This document shows, piece after piece, positions 1 through 8,389 of a DNA stretch of 53,017 bases; positions within the stretch are counted from its first letter, which is position 1; the number at the start of each line of letters is the position of its first letter. Below the pieces are notes generated by a model. That model did not search any database. It was not told the DNA's origin and saw nothing but the letters and a program-made list of their open reading frames with translations. The DNA comes from a virus. The DNA is taken from positions 1 through 53,017 of IMG/VR virus record IMGVR_UViG_3300020166_001603; one strand, 5' to 3'. The position numbers and the translations under genes are program-made.

Positions 1-1
1 C

Positions 2-1057
2 CCCCCAAATAGAATTCTTGAAGCTCTTCAAGAAAAAGTAAAAGCTCACAACGCAAAGTGCGCAAGCAAAATAACTCTATCTCAATTACAAAAGGTTTAT
101 CGGCGCGGAGCAACTGCGTTTGCGCAATTCGGCAAACCTGGAAAAGCTCGAGGTCAATGGGCAATCGCTAGAGTAAATATGTTCTTAAAAATGGTACAAG
201 GCTTTCGAGTTAAAGACTCCTACAGAAAAGCTGACCAAGATATTTCAGACGCTGGAGTTTTAATCGACGATGGAGTTAGGGACGAAAATTTCTTTTCTGA
301 AGAGAACTTGATAGAGGCTAGTATAGAAATAAAACAAAACCAACTGCAAGAAGATCCATCTTTCACCTCAGAAATGTGGGCCACAATCTTTATCGATGTC
401 GACGAACTAGGTTTTGAAGAGTACATAAACGAAGAAGCGTGGGCTGCGGAAAAAAACAAAGGAAAAAAATTAAACAAACCCTTCAGGACATCTAAAGGTC
501 CAAAGAAATTTTCTGTTTACGTTAAAAACGAAAAAGGTAATGTAGTAAAAGTTAACTTTGGAGACCCAAATATGGAAATAAAACGGGATAATCCCGCCCG
601 AAGAAAAAGTTTCAGAGCTAGGCATAACTGCGAGAATCCAGGCCCTAAAACAAAAGCTAGATACTGGAGTTGCAAAATGTGGAGCAAAAAGAGCGTCACA
701 AACATGACCAAAGCAGAAGAGGCAGAAGACCTAGAGGAGTCAGAAGAGGTTGAAGAGCAAATTCTCGAAGAAGAATCCGAAGCAAAAAAAGGCCTTTGGG
801 AAAACATCAGAGACAAGAAAAAAAGAATGGGCAAAAAATATAAAGCCGCAAAGCCTGGAGATAAAGATCGCCCAAGCAAAGAGGCATGGAAAAAAGCTCA
901 ATCTAAAAAAATGAAAAAAGATTACGCAGCGGAAGATGAATTTAAGCCTCATATGATGTATGACCCAAAAACAGGAAAAGCTTATAAAGCTAAAACCATG
1001 GAAGACCATTTAAAAATGAAGAAAATGGGATATACTCACGAGAAACCTAAAGCTTAA
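2..1057 (+). CDS. Phage structural-type protein, 5'-truncated by window edge
   Basis: The reading frame is open from base 2 with no stop, so the gene begins left of the window; the first in-window ATG (179) lies inside it. The in-window part has a segment around GKARGQWAIARVNMFLKM, a block with KFSVYVKNEKGNVVKVNFGD followed by conserved ARHNCENPGPKTKARYWSC, an acidic stretch, and a lysine-rich tail with KPHMMYDPKTGKAYKA. From memory, the two blocks resemble conserved domains of unknown function found in large marine myoviruses, often near head genes. The role is not known. It is followed directly by an intrinsic terminator. Certain as a gene; family assignment is from memory only. Confidence 0.85.
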   Translation, partial: PPNRILEALQEKVKAHNAKCASKITLSQLQKVYRRGATAFAQFGKPGKARGQWAIARVNMFLKMVQGFRVKDSYRKADQDISDAGVLIDDGVRDENFFSEENLIEASIEIKQNQLQEDPSFTSEMWATIFIDVDELGFEEYINEEAWAAEKNKGKKLNKPFRTSKGPKKFSVYVKNEKGNVVKVNFGDPNMEIKRDNPARRKSFRARHNCENPGPKTKARYWSCKMWSKKSVTNMTKAEEAEDLEESEEVEEQILEEESEAKKGLWENIRDKKKRMGKKYKAAKPGDKDRPSKEAWKKAQSKKMKKDYAAEDEFKPHMMYDPKTGKAYKAKTMEDHLKMKKMGYTHEKPKA

Positions 1058-1080
1058 AACTCCAACAACTTAAAACCTAA

Positions 1081-1111
1081 AGCCTCGCTAGTTCCTAGCG
1101 GGGCTTTTTTT
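1081..1111 (+). terminator. Intrinsic terminator after the first gene
   Basis: AGCCTCGCTAG and CTAGCGGGGCT form a stem of about 11 pairs with a short loop, followed by seven T. It lies about 25 bases after the stop codon at 1057. Confidence 0.9.
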
Positions 1112-1142
1112 GGCACGATTATAGCAAATATAATATTGTAAA

Positions 1143-1166
1143 CTCAATAACGCAGTCGTTATTGAG
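1143..1166. promoter_or_regulatory. Perfect 10-bp inverted repeat upstream of the heat-shock gene
   Basis: CTCAATAACG, a CAGT spacer, then CGTTATTGAG. It sits 48 bases before the ATG of the Hsp20 gene and is not followed by a T run, so an operator or an mRNA hairpin is more likely than a terminator. It does not match the CIRCE consensus. Confidence 0.6.
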
Positions 1167-1214
1167 ACAAATTTACACATTACATACAAACAACAATCAA
1201 AACAAGGAGACAAT

Positions 1215-1610
1215 ATGTCATACTATATCAAAAACAATAATTCTTTACATTCTTTCTTAGATTCCATATTAGACGATTTATACTATGAAGATTTAAAACC
1301 TCAAAGAAAATCTAACATTATAAAAGAAGAAGGCTTCGTAACTATACAAATCGAAGCGGTAGGATTAAATAAAAAAGATATCGATATACAAACAAAAGAA
1401 AATATACTACATGTATCATACGAGAATAAAATAAAAGATGATACCAAATACTCACAACAACAAATATCCTTCGATTCATTCGAAAATAAATATAAACTGC
1501 AAAGCGATATGGATTCAAAAAATATATCCGCAACAATGAATAATGGATTATTGAATATAAAAATCCCTAATATTAAAAATAAAACAAGCTCAAGAATAAA
1601 AATAACTTGA
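1215..1610 (+). CDS. Small heat-shock protein (Hsp20/alpha-crystallin family)
   Basis: 131 aa, the usual length for phage Hsp20. An alpha-crystallin domain spans about residues 35-125: the beta-strand pattern IQIEAVGLNKKDIDIQTKEN, then a FENKYKL segment, then NGLLNIKIP, which resembles the family's G-x-L motif, and a short C-terminal tail. Such proteins are ATP-independent chaperones that hold unfolding proteins; phage copies may protect virion or replication proteins. The start is fixed by AAGGAG eight bases before ATG, one of the few clear Shine-Dalgarno sites in the window. The upstream inverted repeat may control it. Confidence 0.88.
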   Translation: MSYYIKNNNSLHSFLDSILDDLYYEDLKPQRKSNIIKEEGFVTIQIEAVGLNKKDIDIQTKENILHVSYENKIKDDTKYSQQQISFDSFENKYKLQSDMDSKNISATMNNGLLNIKIPNIKNKTSSRIKIT

Positions 1611-1635
1611 CATTTGCATAAAAATGCTTTACTAT
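1607..1635 (+). promoter_or_regulatory. Promoter for the outer-membrane protein gene
   Basis: TTGACA, 17 bases, TACTAT. The -35 box overlaps the hsp20 stop codon. Predicted transcription start is around 1642, about ten bases before ATG 1652. Confidence 0.7.
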
Positions 1636-1651
1636 AGTGCTCTTTAATATT

Positions 1652-2305
1652 ATGAAGAAAACAAAATTAATTATTACCGCCCTTTTAGGGTTTTTTATTA
1701 ACGCCGCATCAGCAGAAACTTATTCTCTAGGCACAAAATACGCTTCCGATTATTTCTTTCGAGGTTCGCTAATGACCCAAGAGTCTATTCAGGCAGATCT
1801 GGGAGTAAGTGGAAAAGTTTTTGGCTTGGATTATTCCGCGAATGCATTTACAAATCAATCGGTAGAATCGGGAGTAGATACTTATATTCTTAACGGAGGG
1901 GTATCGAGAAGCTTTTTTGGAGATCTGCTTGGGGCGTATGCAGGAATTGGTCACATAGAAAATGTTTCAGGAGAAGCTTTAATGGAGGTAAACGTTCGAC
2001 TAAGCGTTGACACTCTATTATCTCCAACCGTTTCTTTTTTCAGGAATTTGAACGAGTCCCTGTATACCTCAGAGTTATCGCTATCTCATGACCTTGATCT
2101 AGATTTCGCCTCACTGGGCATTCTAGGTTCTGTTGGAATATCTGACCTAACAAACTCAAACAGCGAAACCTATCATTCATTAGGGGTGAACGCTTCAAAA
2201 TCCATTGGAGAAAAATCTGAAATCTGCCTGGGAATTGAAAGAGCTGACTCGGATTTAATTGAGGCGGAATATATTTTCGCACTAGGTGTTTCAACACAAT
2301 TCTAA
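1652..2305 (+). CDS. Secreted outer-membrane beta-barrel-like protein
   Basis: 217 aa. ATG 1652 is chosen over an upstream in-frame GTG (1637) because it gives a clean signal peptide, MKKTKLIITALLGFFINAASA, with cleavage after ASA. The mature part is made of alternating polar/apolar strands with a YASDYFFRG start (like the Y-x-W/F-R-G motif of TIGR02001-type outer-membrane proteins) and ends in ...VSTQF. A C-terminal Phe is the usual BAM recognition signal of outer-membrane barrels. There is no Shine-Dalgarno site. In a phage it could alter the infected cell surface, for example in superinfection exclusion or nutrient uptake; this is inference. The exact family is uncertain. Confidence 0.7.
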   Translation: MKKTKLIITALLGFFINAASAETYSLGTKYASDYFFRGSLMTQESIQADLGVSGKVFGLDYSANAFTNQSVESGVDTYILNGGVSRSFFGDLLGAYAGIGHIENVSGEALMEVNVRLSVDTLLSPTVSFFRNLNESLYTSELSLSHDLDLDFASLGILGSVGISDLTNSNSETYHSLGVNASKSIGEKSEICLGIERADSDLIEAEYIFALGVSTQF

Positions 2306-2313
2306 AATAAATT

Positions 2314-2553
2314 ATGAAAAATACAATCGATACGATTAAATCATATGCAGGAGGCGTTACAAGCGTTCTTTTGTCAATAATCGGCCTCTTGGTCGTAGCT
2401 CAAGTCGTCTTTGGCGAAGGAGCTCCTATTAACGTAATCGGCAACCTTCAGGACGTCGTAACTGGATTTGTCGGGCAAGGCGCCTCCTTAGCGGGAATCA
2501 TTACCTTGTTGCTATTGGTCGCTTTATTGAGGCCAAGCCCAGATAAAGGCTAG
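2314..2553 (+). CDS. Small two-helix membrane protein
   Basis: 79 aa with two hydrophobic segments (about residues 15-33 and 55-72) separated by a glycine-rich linker, and a short charged C-terminus RPSPDKG. It follows the outer-membrane protein by 8 bases and ends before a terminator, so the two form one operon. Size and topology would fit a holin or an envelope modifier, but nothing specific shows function. Confidence 0.7.
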   Translation: MKNTIDTIKSYAGGVTSVLLSIIGLLVVAQVVFGEGAPINVIGNLQDVVTGFVGQGASLAGIITLLLLVALLRPSPDKG

Positions 2554-2580
2554 TAGATAATCTACCCCAAACACAATCAA

Positions 2581-2602
2581 GCCGCCTTCGGGCGGCTTTT
2601 TT
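2581..2602 (+). terminator. Intrinsic terminator (GCCGCC-TTCG-GGCGGC)
   Basis: Six GC pairs closing a UUCG tetraloop followed by six T. It ends the two-gene membrane operon. Confidence 0.95.
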
Positions 2603-2686
2603 GTGCTCTGACAACTTCCGCTGAATTTATTGTGTATTTAGTATTCCATAGTTGCAAAAAAGTTATTTACACAGGCTAGTTTTAAA

Positions 2687-2715
2687 TTGACATATGCCCA
2701 TTTAAATGGTATCAT
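2687..2715 (+). promoter_or_regulatory. Promoter for nrdA
   Basis: TTGACA, 17 bases, TATCAT. The ATG at 2729 is 13 bases after the -10 box, giving a very short leader. Confidence 0.75.
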
Positions 2716-2728
2716 TATAAAATAAAAT

Positions 2729-4360
2729 ATGAACATAAACGTAAAAAAACGAAACGGTAGACTTCAGCCTTTTTTGGTAGAAAAAATTAACGCAAATGTA
2801 GAAAGAGCATGTAAAGAAATCGAGGACACTTCCGTCAGTGAAGTTCTTCTTGATGCTCAATTGCAATTGTTCGACAAAATAACAACGAGTCAAATAGATA
2901 CAGCTCTAATTCTTTCTGCTAGAGAGAAAATAGAAAAAGAACCAAATTACAGCTTTGTTGCTGCGAGATTATTGCTAAACACTGTATATAAAGAAGTTTT
3001 CAAAGAGGGAGTTGATTCGGACACTTTTAAACTTCAATACAGAAAAAGCTTTATACAAAATATAAAAAAGCTAGTAAAACTAGAAAAGCTCAACCCAAAA
3101 ATGCTTGAATTCGATCTCGCAAAATTATCCGAAGCTTTAAGAATAAGGAGGGACGAGTCTTTTAAATACTTAGGTATTCAAATTCTAACCGATAGGTATT
3201 TCATTAGGCACGACGATAAAATCATGGAGGCTCCTCAATGTTTCTGGATGAGGGTTGCCATGGGGTTATCTCTAAACGAAGAAAACAAAGAAGAAAGTGC
3301 GATCAAAATATATGACATGTTTAGTCAGTTTTTGTATACTTCTTCTACCCCGACTCTTTTTAATAGCGGGACTACTCATTCTCAATTAAGCTCTTGCTAT
3401 CTCAACACTTTTGACGACAGTATCGACGGCATTTTTGATGGAGCGTGGCAAGAAGCTAGAAAATCTAAGTTTGCAGGCGGCTTGGGGTTTGATGTAACTC
3501 CGTTCAGGTCTTCAGGTTCTCACATTAAAGGTACAAACGGAATATCTGGAGGCCTAATACCTTGGCTTAAAATCTACAACGACCTTCTCGTTGCAGTAAA
3601 TCAAGGAGGAAAAAGGCCTGGAGCAGGGTGCGCCTATCTTGAACCTTGGCACTTAGATTACGAGGATTTCCTTAACTTAAGAAGGAACACTGGAGACGAT
3701 CGGCTGCGCTGCCACGACATGAACACTGCGTCTTGGATTCCTGATGAATTTATGAGAAGAGTAAAAAACGAAGATGTTTGGTACTTTTTTGATCCGTCCG
3801 AGGCCGATTTGCACGACTGCTTCGGAGCTGAATTTGACAAAAAGTACAACCAGCTATGTAATCAAGCAGAAGAAGGTTTAATAAAAAATTATAGAATAAC
3901 TACTGCAAAAGAACTTTGGAAAAAAATGCTTAAAGTCTTATTTGAAACCTCTCACCCATGGAACACATTTAAAGACCCCTGTAATATACGCTACACAAAT
4001 CAACACGAAGGAGTCGTTCACAGTAGCAACCTCTGTACGGAAATAACGCTCCACACAAAGGCCTCGAAGTACGACAAAGGCGAAAAGACAGAAATAGGAG
4101 AAACAGCGGTCTGCAATCTTGGATCAATCAATATCCTTAATCATATGAAAGAAGATGATACGATTGACTATGACAAGCTAAAGAATACAATTCACACTGC
4201 GATTAGAGCTTTAGACAACGTGATAGACTTAAACTTCTACCCAACAAAAGAAGCGAGCAATTCCAACTTGAAAAACAGGCCTATTGGGCTGGGAATGATG
4301 GCCTTGCACGATGTACTGCATAGAATGAATATAAACATTGATAGCGATGAAGCTGCTTAA
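2729..4360 (+). CDS. nrdA: Ribonucleotide reductase large subunit, N-terminal part up to an in-frame TAA
   Basis: 543 aa of a class I ribonucleoside-diphosphate reductase alpha chain (NDP to dNDP). An N-terminal ATP-cone (about 1-95, starting KKRNGRLQPF) predicts dATP feedback control. Catalytic parts seen: first redox cysteine in LSSCYLN, the radical site SSNLCTEI (Asn, Cys, Glu) and the partner cysteine in AVCNLGSINI. The frame then stops at TAA 4358-4360, after ...DSDEAA, and the rest of the enzyme continues in the same frame (see next entry). A CAA-to-TAA change at a likely glutamine would explain it. Alone this part lacks PTATIGY, the tyrosine pair and the C-terminal cysteines. Confidence 0.92.
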   Translation: MNINVKKRNGRLQPFLVEKINANVERACKEIEDTSVSEVLLDAQLQLFDKITTSQIDTALILSAREKIEKEPNYSFVAARLLLNTVYKEVFKEGVDSDTFKLQYRKSFIQNIKKLVKLEKLNPKMLEFDLAKLSEALRIRRDESFKYLGIQILTDRYFIRHDDKIMEAPQCFWMRVAMGLSLNEENKEESAIKIYDMFSQFLYTSSTPTLFNSGTTHSQLSSCYLNTFDDSIDGIFDGAWQEARKSKFAGGLGFDVTPFRSSGSHIKGTNGISGGLIPWLKIYNDLLVAVNQGGKRPGAGCAYLEPWHLDYEDFLNLRRNTGDDRLRCHDMNTASWIPDEFMRRVKNEDVWYFFDPSEADLHDCFGAEFDKKYNQLCNQAEEGLIKNYRITTAKELWKKMLKVLFETSHPWNTFKDPCNIRYTNQHEGVVHSSNLCTEITLHTKASKYDKGEKTEIGETAVCNLGSINILNHMKEDDTIDYDKLKNTIHTAIRALDNVIDLNFYPTKEASNSNLKNRPIGLGMMALHDVLHRMNINIDSDEAA

Positions 4361-4372
4361 TTCAATGACGAA

Positions 4373-5146
4373 TTGTTTGAATTCTATTCTTACCATTCTA
4401 TTTTTGCCAGCTCCCAACTCGCTAAAGAAAAAGGTTCCTACAAAACTTACAAAGGGTCACTGTGGAGCCAGAATAAACTGCCAATCGATTCTTATGCAGA
4501 TTTAATGAAATACAAGGGCAAGAAACCAAACCTCGAATCCTCTCTGGATTGGAGCGAGGTCAGGAACCACATCAGCGAGCACGGCATGAGAAATTCAAAT
4601 GTGATGGCTATTGCCCCTACGGCAACAATCGGCTATATAAACGGAGTCGAACAAAGCGTTGAGCCAAATTTCTCTGTATTATTTGTTTATGAAAATAAAA
4701 GCGGAAACTTTTACATCACTAATCAGCATTTTATAAATGATATGAAAAAAGAAGGGTTATGGAATTCTAATACCGCAAAACTAATTAAAGATGCCGACGG
4801 AGATCTTTCTGTATTAAATGGAGACATCCCTTCATGGATAAAGTTAAAATATAAAACGGCATTTGATAGAGATATGTTCAAACTGATAGACTGCAATGCA
4901 GTCAGGCAAAAATGGATCGATCAGGCCATAAGCTTTAATTTGTACAATAAAGAAACATCCTTGAAATATTTAAATGACGTATATATGTCTTGCTGGGAAG
5001 CTGGATTAAAAACGACATACTACCTAAGAAATAGGGCTGCATCCAAAGTTGAAAAATCAACATCAGAAGCAGATAAAGGGGAAGAAGCCTCGGCTTGCAG
5101 TATTGAAGCCGTGAAAAACGGAGGGTCTTGCGAGAGTTGTCAATAA
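4373..5146 (+). CDS. nrdA: Ribonucleotide reductase large subunit, C-terminal part
   Basis: This is the same frame as the preceding part, separated only by one TAA. It holds the phosphate-binding APTATIGYINGVEQ segment, the radical-transfer tyrosine pair in TTYYLRNR and the C-terminal redox tail CESCQ. Sequence homologous to the enzyme resumes immediately after the stop (FNDELFEF), so nothing is inserted or missing. TTG 4373 is the first listed start, but it has no Shine-Dalgarno and may not be used. Readthrough of TAA, reinitiation, a genuine two-piece enzyme or a sequencing or assembly error are all possible. Confidence 0.85.
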   Translation: MFEFYSYHSIFASSQLAKEKGSYKTYKGSLWSQNKLPIDSYADLMKYKGKKPNLESSLDWSEVRNHISEHGMRNSNVMAIAPTATIGYINGVEQSVEPNFSVLFVYENKSGNFYITNQHFINDMKKEGLWNSNTAKLIKDADGDLSVLNGDIPSWIKLKYKTAFDRDMFKLIDCNAVRQKWIDQAISFNLYNKETSLKYLNDVYMSCWEAGLKTTYYLRNRAASKVEKSTSEADKGEEASACSIEAVKNGGSCESCQ

Positions 5147-5162
5147 TTGATCCCTTTTGGGG

Positions 5163-5191
5163 TTGACTTCGTTATCAATGTATGATATATT
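5163..5191 (+). promoter_or_regulatory. Promoter for nrdB, leaderless geometry
   Basis: TTGACT, 17 bases, TATATT, then 6 bases to ATG 5198. The predicted first transcribed base is the A of the start codon. Confidence 0.7.
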
Positions 5192-5197
5192 ATAATT

Positions 5198-6211
5198 ATG
5201 GAAGATAAAACAGGAAAACTATTAACTGAAGATGTAGCAGGCGTAAACAGAATATTACCCCACAAGCATAAATACGCATGGGATTTATTTCTAAAAAGCT
5301 GCGCAAATAATTGGATGCCAACAGAAATCTCAATGCAAAACGACATTAAACAATGGAAGAATAATGAAATTACAGAAGATGAAAAATTACTTGTTAAACG
5401 CTGCCTTGGGTTTTTTGCTGGATCTGAGTCTCTGGTCGGTAATAATCTTTTGTTATCTGCCTTTCGCTATGTTACGGACGCTGAGTGCCGTCAGTACATC
5501 CTTCGTCAAGCGTTTGAAGAAAGCCTTCACAACCTAACGGTAGTTTATATTTGTGATAGCCTTGACCTAGATATAGAGGAAGTGTTCAACGCTTACGAAA
5601 CGATTCCCAGCATAAAAGCCAAGGATGATTTCCTGATGCAAATAACCAATGATATTAGTGCTCAAGATTTTGACGCAAACTCAACAAAGGGCAAACAAGA
5701 AATATTAAGAAACTTCTTAACGTATTGGATAGTGTGCGAAGGAACATTCTTTTTTAGCGGCTTCGCAATGCTTCTTGCTCTAGGAAGGCAAAATAAACTT
5801 CAAGGCATCTCCGATCAAATTAAATACACCCTCAGGGACGAGAGCTCTCACATTGCATTTGGAACTTACTTAATAAATACAATTATAGAGCAAGAGCCTG
5901 AAGTTTGGACCAAGGAAATGCAGGATGAATTTGTCGAACACATGAAAAAAGCTGTGGAGCTCGAGATAGCTTATGCCCACGACGTGCTTCCCACTGGAAT
6001 TCTAGGTTTAAATGCGGATATGTTTGTGGATTATATGCACTATATTGGCAATCGCAGGCTAGAGGCTATAGGGTTAGACTATAGATTTCCAAGTGACAAA
6101 AACCCATTCCCCTGGTTGGGAGAAGTGGTCGATGTTCAGGCAATGGGAAACTTCTTTGAGAGAAGAGTAAGGGAATATCAACAAAGCGGATCCCTTGAGG
6201 ACGACTTCTAA
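5198..6211 (+). CDS. nrdB: Ribonucleotide reductase small subunit lacking the radical tyrosine (class Ic-like)
   Basis: 337 aa ferritin-like R2 protein. The metal ligands are visible: Glu77 (AGSESLVGNN), Glu108 and His111 (FEESLH), a Glu in CEGTFFF, and Glu/His in RDESSHIAFG. The residue that normally carries the stable tyrosyl radical, four after His111, is Val115 (HNLTV). The motif context (ESLVGNN, RQYILRQAFEES, YICDSL) matches the Chlamydia-type R2c group, which uses a Mn/Fe centre in place of a tyrosyl radical. It makes the radical for NrdA. It has its own promoter, separate from nrdA. Confidence 0.93.
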   Translation: MEDKTGKLLTEDVAGVNRILPHKHKYAWDLFLKSCANNWMPTEISMQNDIKQWKNNEITEDEKLLVKRCLGFFAGSESLVGNNLLLSAFRYVTDAECRQYILRQAFEESLHNLTVVYICDSLDLDIEEVFNAYETIPSIKAKDDFLMQITNDISAQDFDANSTKGKQEILRNFLTYWIVCEGTFFFSGFAMLLALGRQNKLQGISDQIKYTLRDESSHIAFGTYLINTIIEQEPEVWTKEMQDEFVEHMKKAVELEIAYAHDVLPTGILGLNADMFVDYMHYIGNRRLEAIGLDYRFPSDKNPFPWLGEVVDVQAMGNFFERRVREYQQSGSLEDDF

Positions 6212-6229
6212 TGTAAAGGCTTTAATTTG

Positions 6230-6240
6230 GTGTAAATAGT
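6230..6240 (+). promoter_or_regulatory. Possible late-type promoter box TGTAAATA
   Basis: GTGTAAATAGT sits 3 bases before ATG 6244 and is nearly the same as GTGTAAATAAGT upstream of the gene at 16722. There is no -35 box. It resembles the T4 late promoter TATAAATA. Weak on its own. Confidence 0.35.
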
Positions 6241-6243
6241 ATT

Positions 6244-8388
6244 ATGAATAAGTTAATAATTATTACACTTTTATCAATACTGTCATCAATATCATCCTTC
6301 TCTTCAATTAATAGAGATTTTTACTCAAAGAATAAGCAAAAAATAAATGGATCAATAGTAAAATACTTCGACAATGGAGATGTCTTATTAGAAAGATCAA
6401 ATGACAAACAATTGTTCAGAATAAAACTAGATATATTCACAGAAGATGATCAAGCTTTCGTAAAAAACAATTTTCCACCCAATCATGAATCTCTACCCAC
6501 ATTCAAAAAACCTCTTTCAGATAAAGATTTAAAAATTAATTCAGAATTTATAGATAAAATTATCGAATCGAAACTCAGGTCTTATGGAGAAAGGCCTAAT
6601 AAAGAAATCTCTAACGAGACTTTTCTTCGAAGAGCCTACCTGAAGATTATTGGAAGGATACCCACCTTAAAAGAAGCTCAGGGTTTTCTTGGAAACAGGG
6701 ATAAAAAATCCAGAACTCAACTAATTGATAAACTTTTAAACTCGGAAGGGTACAATAAAAATTGGTATATCTATTGGGCCGATATACTCCGAGCGAAAAC
6801 TCGAGTAGGAAATCAAGGTTCAGATGGGTACCCGTTTATAAAATACATAAAAGATTCCATTTCCTCGAATAAGCCTTACGATATTTGGGTTAAGGAAATG
6901 CTTTCTTCTACAGGTCCTATGTGGGAAATGAATAACGGGGCTGTTGGCTATTTTTACCGCGACCAAGGCATGGGACTAGACAACATGTCGAATACGGTTC
7001 GTGTGTTTCTCGGTACAAGCTTGGAGTGCGCTCAATGCCACGATCACCCCTTCGACCGCTGGACACAAAAACAGTTCTACGAAATGGCTGCATTTACCAA
7101 TGGAGCAGAAAGAATGAAAAGAAAAGATGAAGAGCTTAATAAACTTTCAAAACTCATAAGAGCCTTACAGAAAGAAAACCCAGAAGACAGAAATAAAATT
7201 CGAAGAGCCTTTCTTCCAGTGCAAAACTTACTATCTCCAGGCTTAGACGACTTAGGAAAAGGTTCGATTTCTTTACCCAAGGATTACCAATACGACAATG
7301 CAAAACCTGGGCAAAAATTAAAAGCTAAAACTATTTTTGGTTTAGCGGTAGAATTAGATGAAAACCTCGAACAAAAAGGTTCCCGCACTTCTTATGCTAG
7401 TTGGTTAGCGTCTGCTACTAACCCTAGGTTTTCAACTGTAATAGCGAATCGGCTGTGGAAATCTGCTTTTGGATATGGTTTAATAGAGCCTGTGGATAAT
7501 ATATACGATGACACGCTACCGGTTCATCCAGAAATGATGCTTCATTTAGAAAAGTTGATGGTTGCCTTAGACTTTGACACAAAAGAATTTTTAAGAATTA
7601 TTTATAATACAAAAGCCTTCCAAAGAGAGGTTCCAATAGGAGATATAATCCCTAGAGACTCAAAAGATGACTCGCTACCCCCAGAGGTGAAGTGGGTAAT
7701 ATCTAAAACTCAAGGAAATAAACCTTACTTCTATCAAGGTCCCGTAATGCAAAGAATGAGCGCTGAGCAAATTTGGGATTCATTAGTGACTCTAAATTTT
7801 TACGATTTAGATAATAGAATTAATTCTCGAGCTCCCGAAGAAGGTTTTGAGGAATACCTTAGATACAAAGAGATGACGGCTGAAGAAATATTTCAAGAAA
7901 TCGCACCCAAACTTAAACAGCAAGAAGCTGTCTCTATGACCCCAATAAAAAAACAGGAGTCAAGCAGCAAGACGAGCCCTAAACGAAAAGGGTTTTTAAC
8001 TCGCGATATAAACTCCCTAAGAGCTTCTGAGGTTGGGGATCCTGCGCCCAGAGGGCATATGATTTTACAGTTCGGAGGGTCTCCTCGTGACCAAATCCAA
8101 GTATCTCATAAGGAAGCGGCAGTCAATCAAGTACTGGCTTTAATCAATGGCTATGTCGAAAAGAATATTATTAATAATAAAAAGTCCGCCACCCTCAGTG
8201 AAATCCTCGAAGCTTCAAGCATGGAGGAAAGGATTAATTTATCATTTCTTGCCATTTTACAAAGAAAACCTAACTCTAAAGAACTAAAAGATTTTAAAGA
8301 AACAATTAAAAAACTAAACACCAAGGATTACCATAAGGACATAGTTTGGGCTCTAATAAATAGTCACGAATTTATGTTTGTTAAATAA
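6244..8388 (+). CDS. DUF1549/DUF1553 (planctomycete PSD1-type) protein
   Basis: 714 aa. An N-terminal hydrophobic segment (1-20) looks like a signal or anchor. Residues about 30-75 resemble an SHD1-like domain (GDVLLERSNDKQ ... IFTEDDQAFV). DUF1549 follows (about 95-280; FLRRAYLKIIGRIPT, then CAQCHDHPFDRW, a CxxCH haem-type motif at about 261-265). DUF1553 fills the C-terminal half (YASWLASATNPRFSTVIANR, LRIIYNTKAFQRE, FLAILQRKPNSKEL). The usual separate N-terminal cytochrome domain of PSD1 proteins is absent. These families are abundant in Planctomycetota and Verrucomicrobiota and their biochemical role is unsettled. It is followed after one base by the DUF1501 gene, the normal partner. The product is probably exported. 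Confidence 0.9.
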   Translation: MNKLIIITLLSILSSISSFSSINRDFYSKNKQKINGSIVKYFDNGDVLLERSNDKQLFRIKLDIFTEDDQAFVKNNFPPNHESLPTFKKPLSDKDLKINSEFIDKIIESKLRSYGERPNKEISNETFLRRAYLKIIGRIPTLKEAQGFLGNRDKKSRTQLIDKLLNSEGYNKNWYIYWADILRAKTRVGNQGSDGYPFIKYIKDSISSNKPYDIWVKEMLSSTGPMWEMNNGAVGYFYRDQGMGLDNMSNTVRVFLGTSLECAQCHDHPFDRWTQKQFYEMAAFTNGAERMKRKDEELNKLSKLIRALQKENPEDRNKIRRAFLPVQNLLSPGLDDLGKGSISLPKDYQYDNAKPGQKLKAKTIFGLAVELDENLEQKGSRTSYASWLASATNPRFSTVIANRLWKSAFGYGLIEPVDNIYDDTLPVHPEMMLHLEKLMVALDFDTKEFLRIIYNTKAFQREVPIGDIIPRDSKDDSLPPEVKWVISKTQGNKPYFYQGPVMQRMSAEQIWDSLVTLNFYDLDNRINSRAPEEGFEEYLRYKEMTAEEIFQEIAPKLKQQEAVSMTPIKKQESSSKTSPKRKGFLTRDINSLRASEVGDPAPRGHMILQFGGSPRDQIQVSHKEAAVNQVLALINGYVEKNIINNKKSATLSEILEASSMEERINLSFLAILQRKPNSKELKDFKETIKKLNTKDYHKDIVWALINSHEFMFVK

Positions 8389-8389
8389 A

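Noticed and set aside
517-1009. Hydrophobic minus-strand ORFs opposite the first gene
   Set aside because: They are shadows of a lysine-rich reading frame, which reads Phe/Leu/Ser-rich on the other strand.
2729-5146. Intein or homing-endonuclease insertion in nrdA
   Set aside because: No additional sequence lies between the two halves; only a single stop codon separates them.
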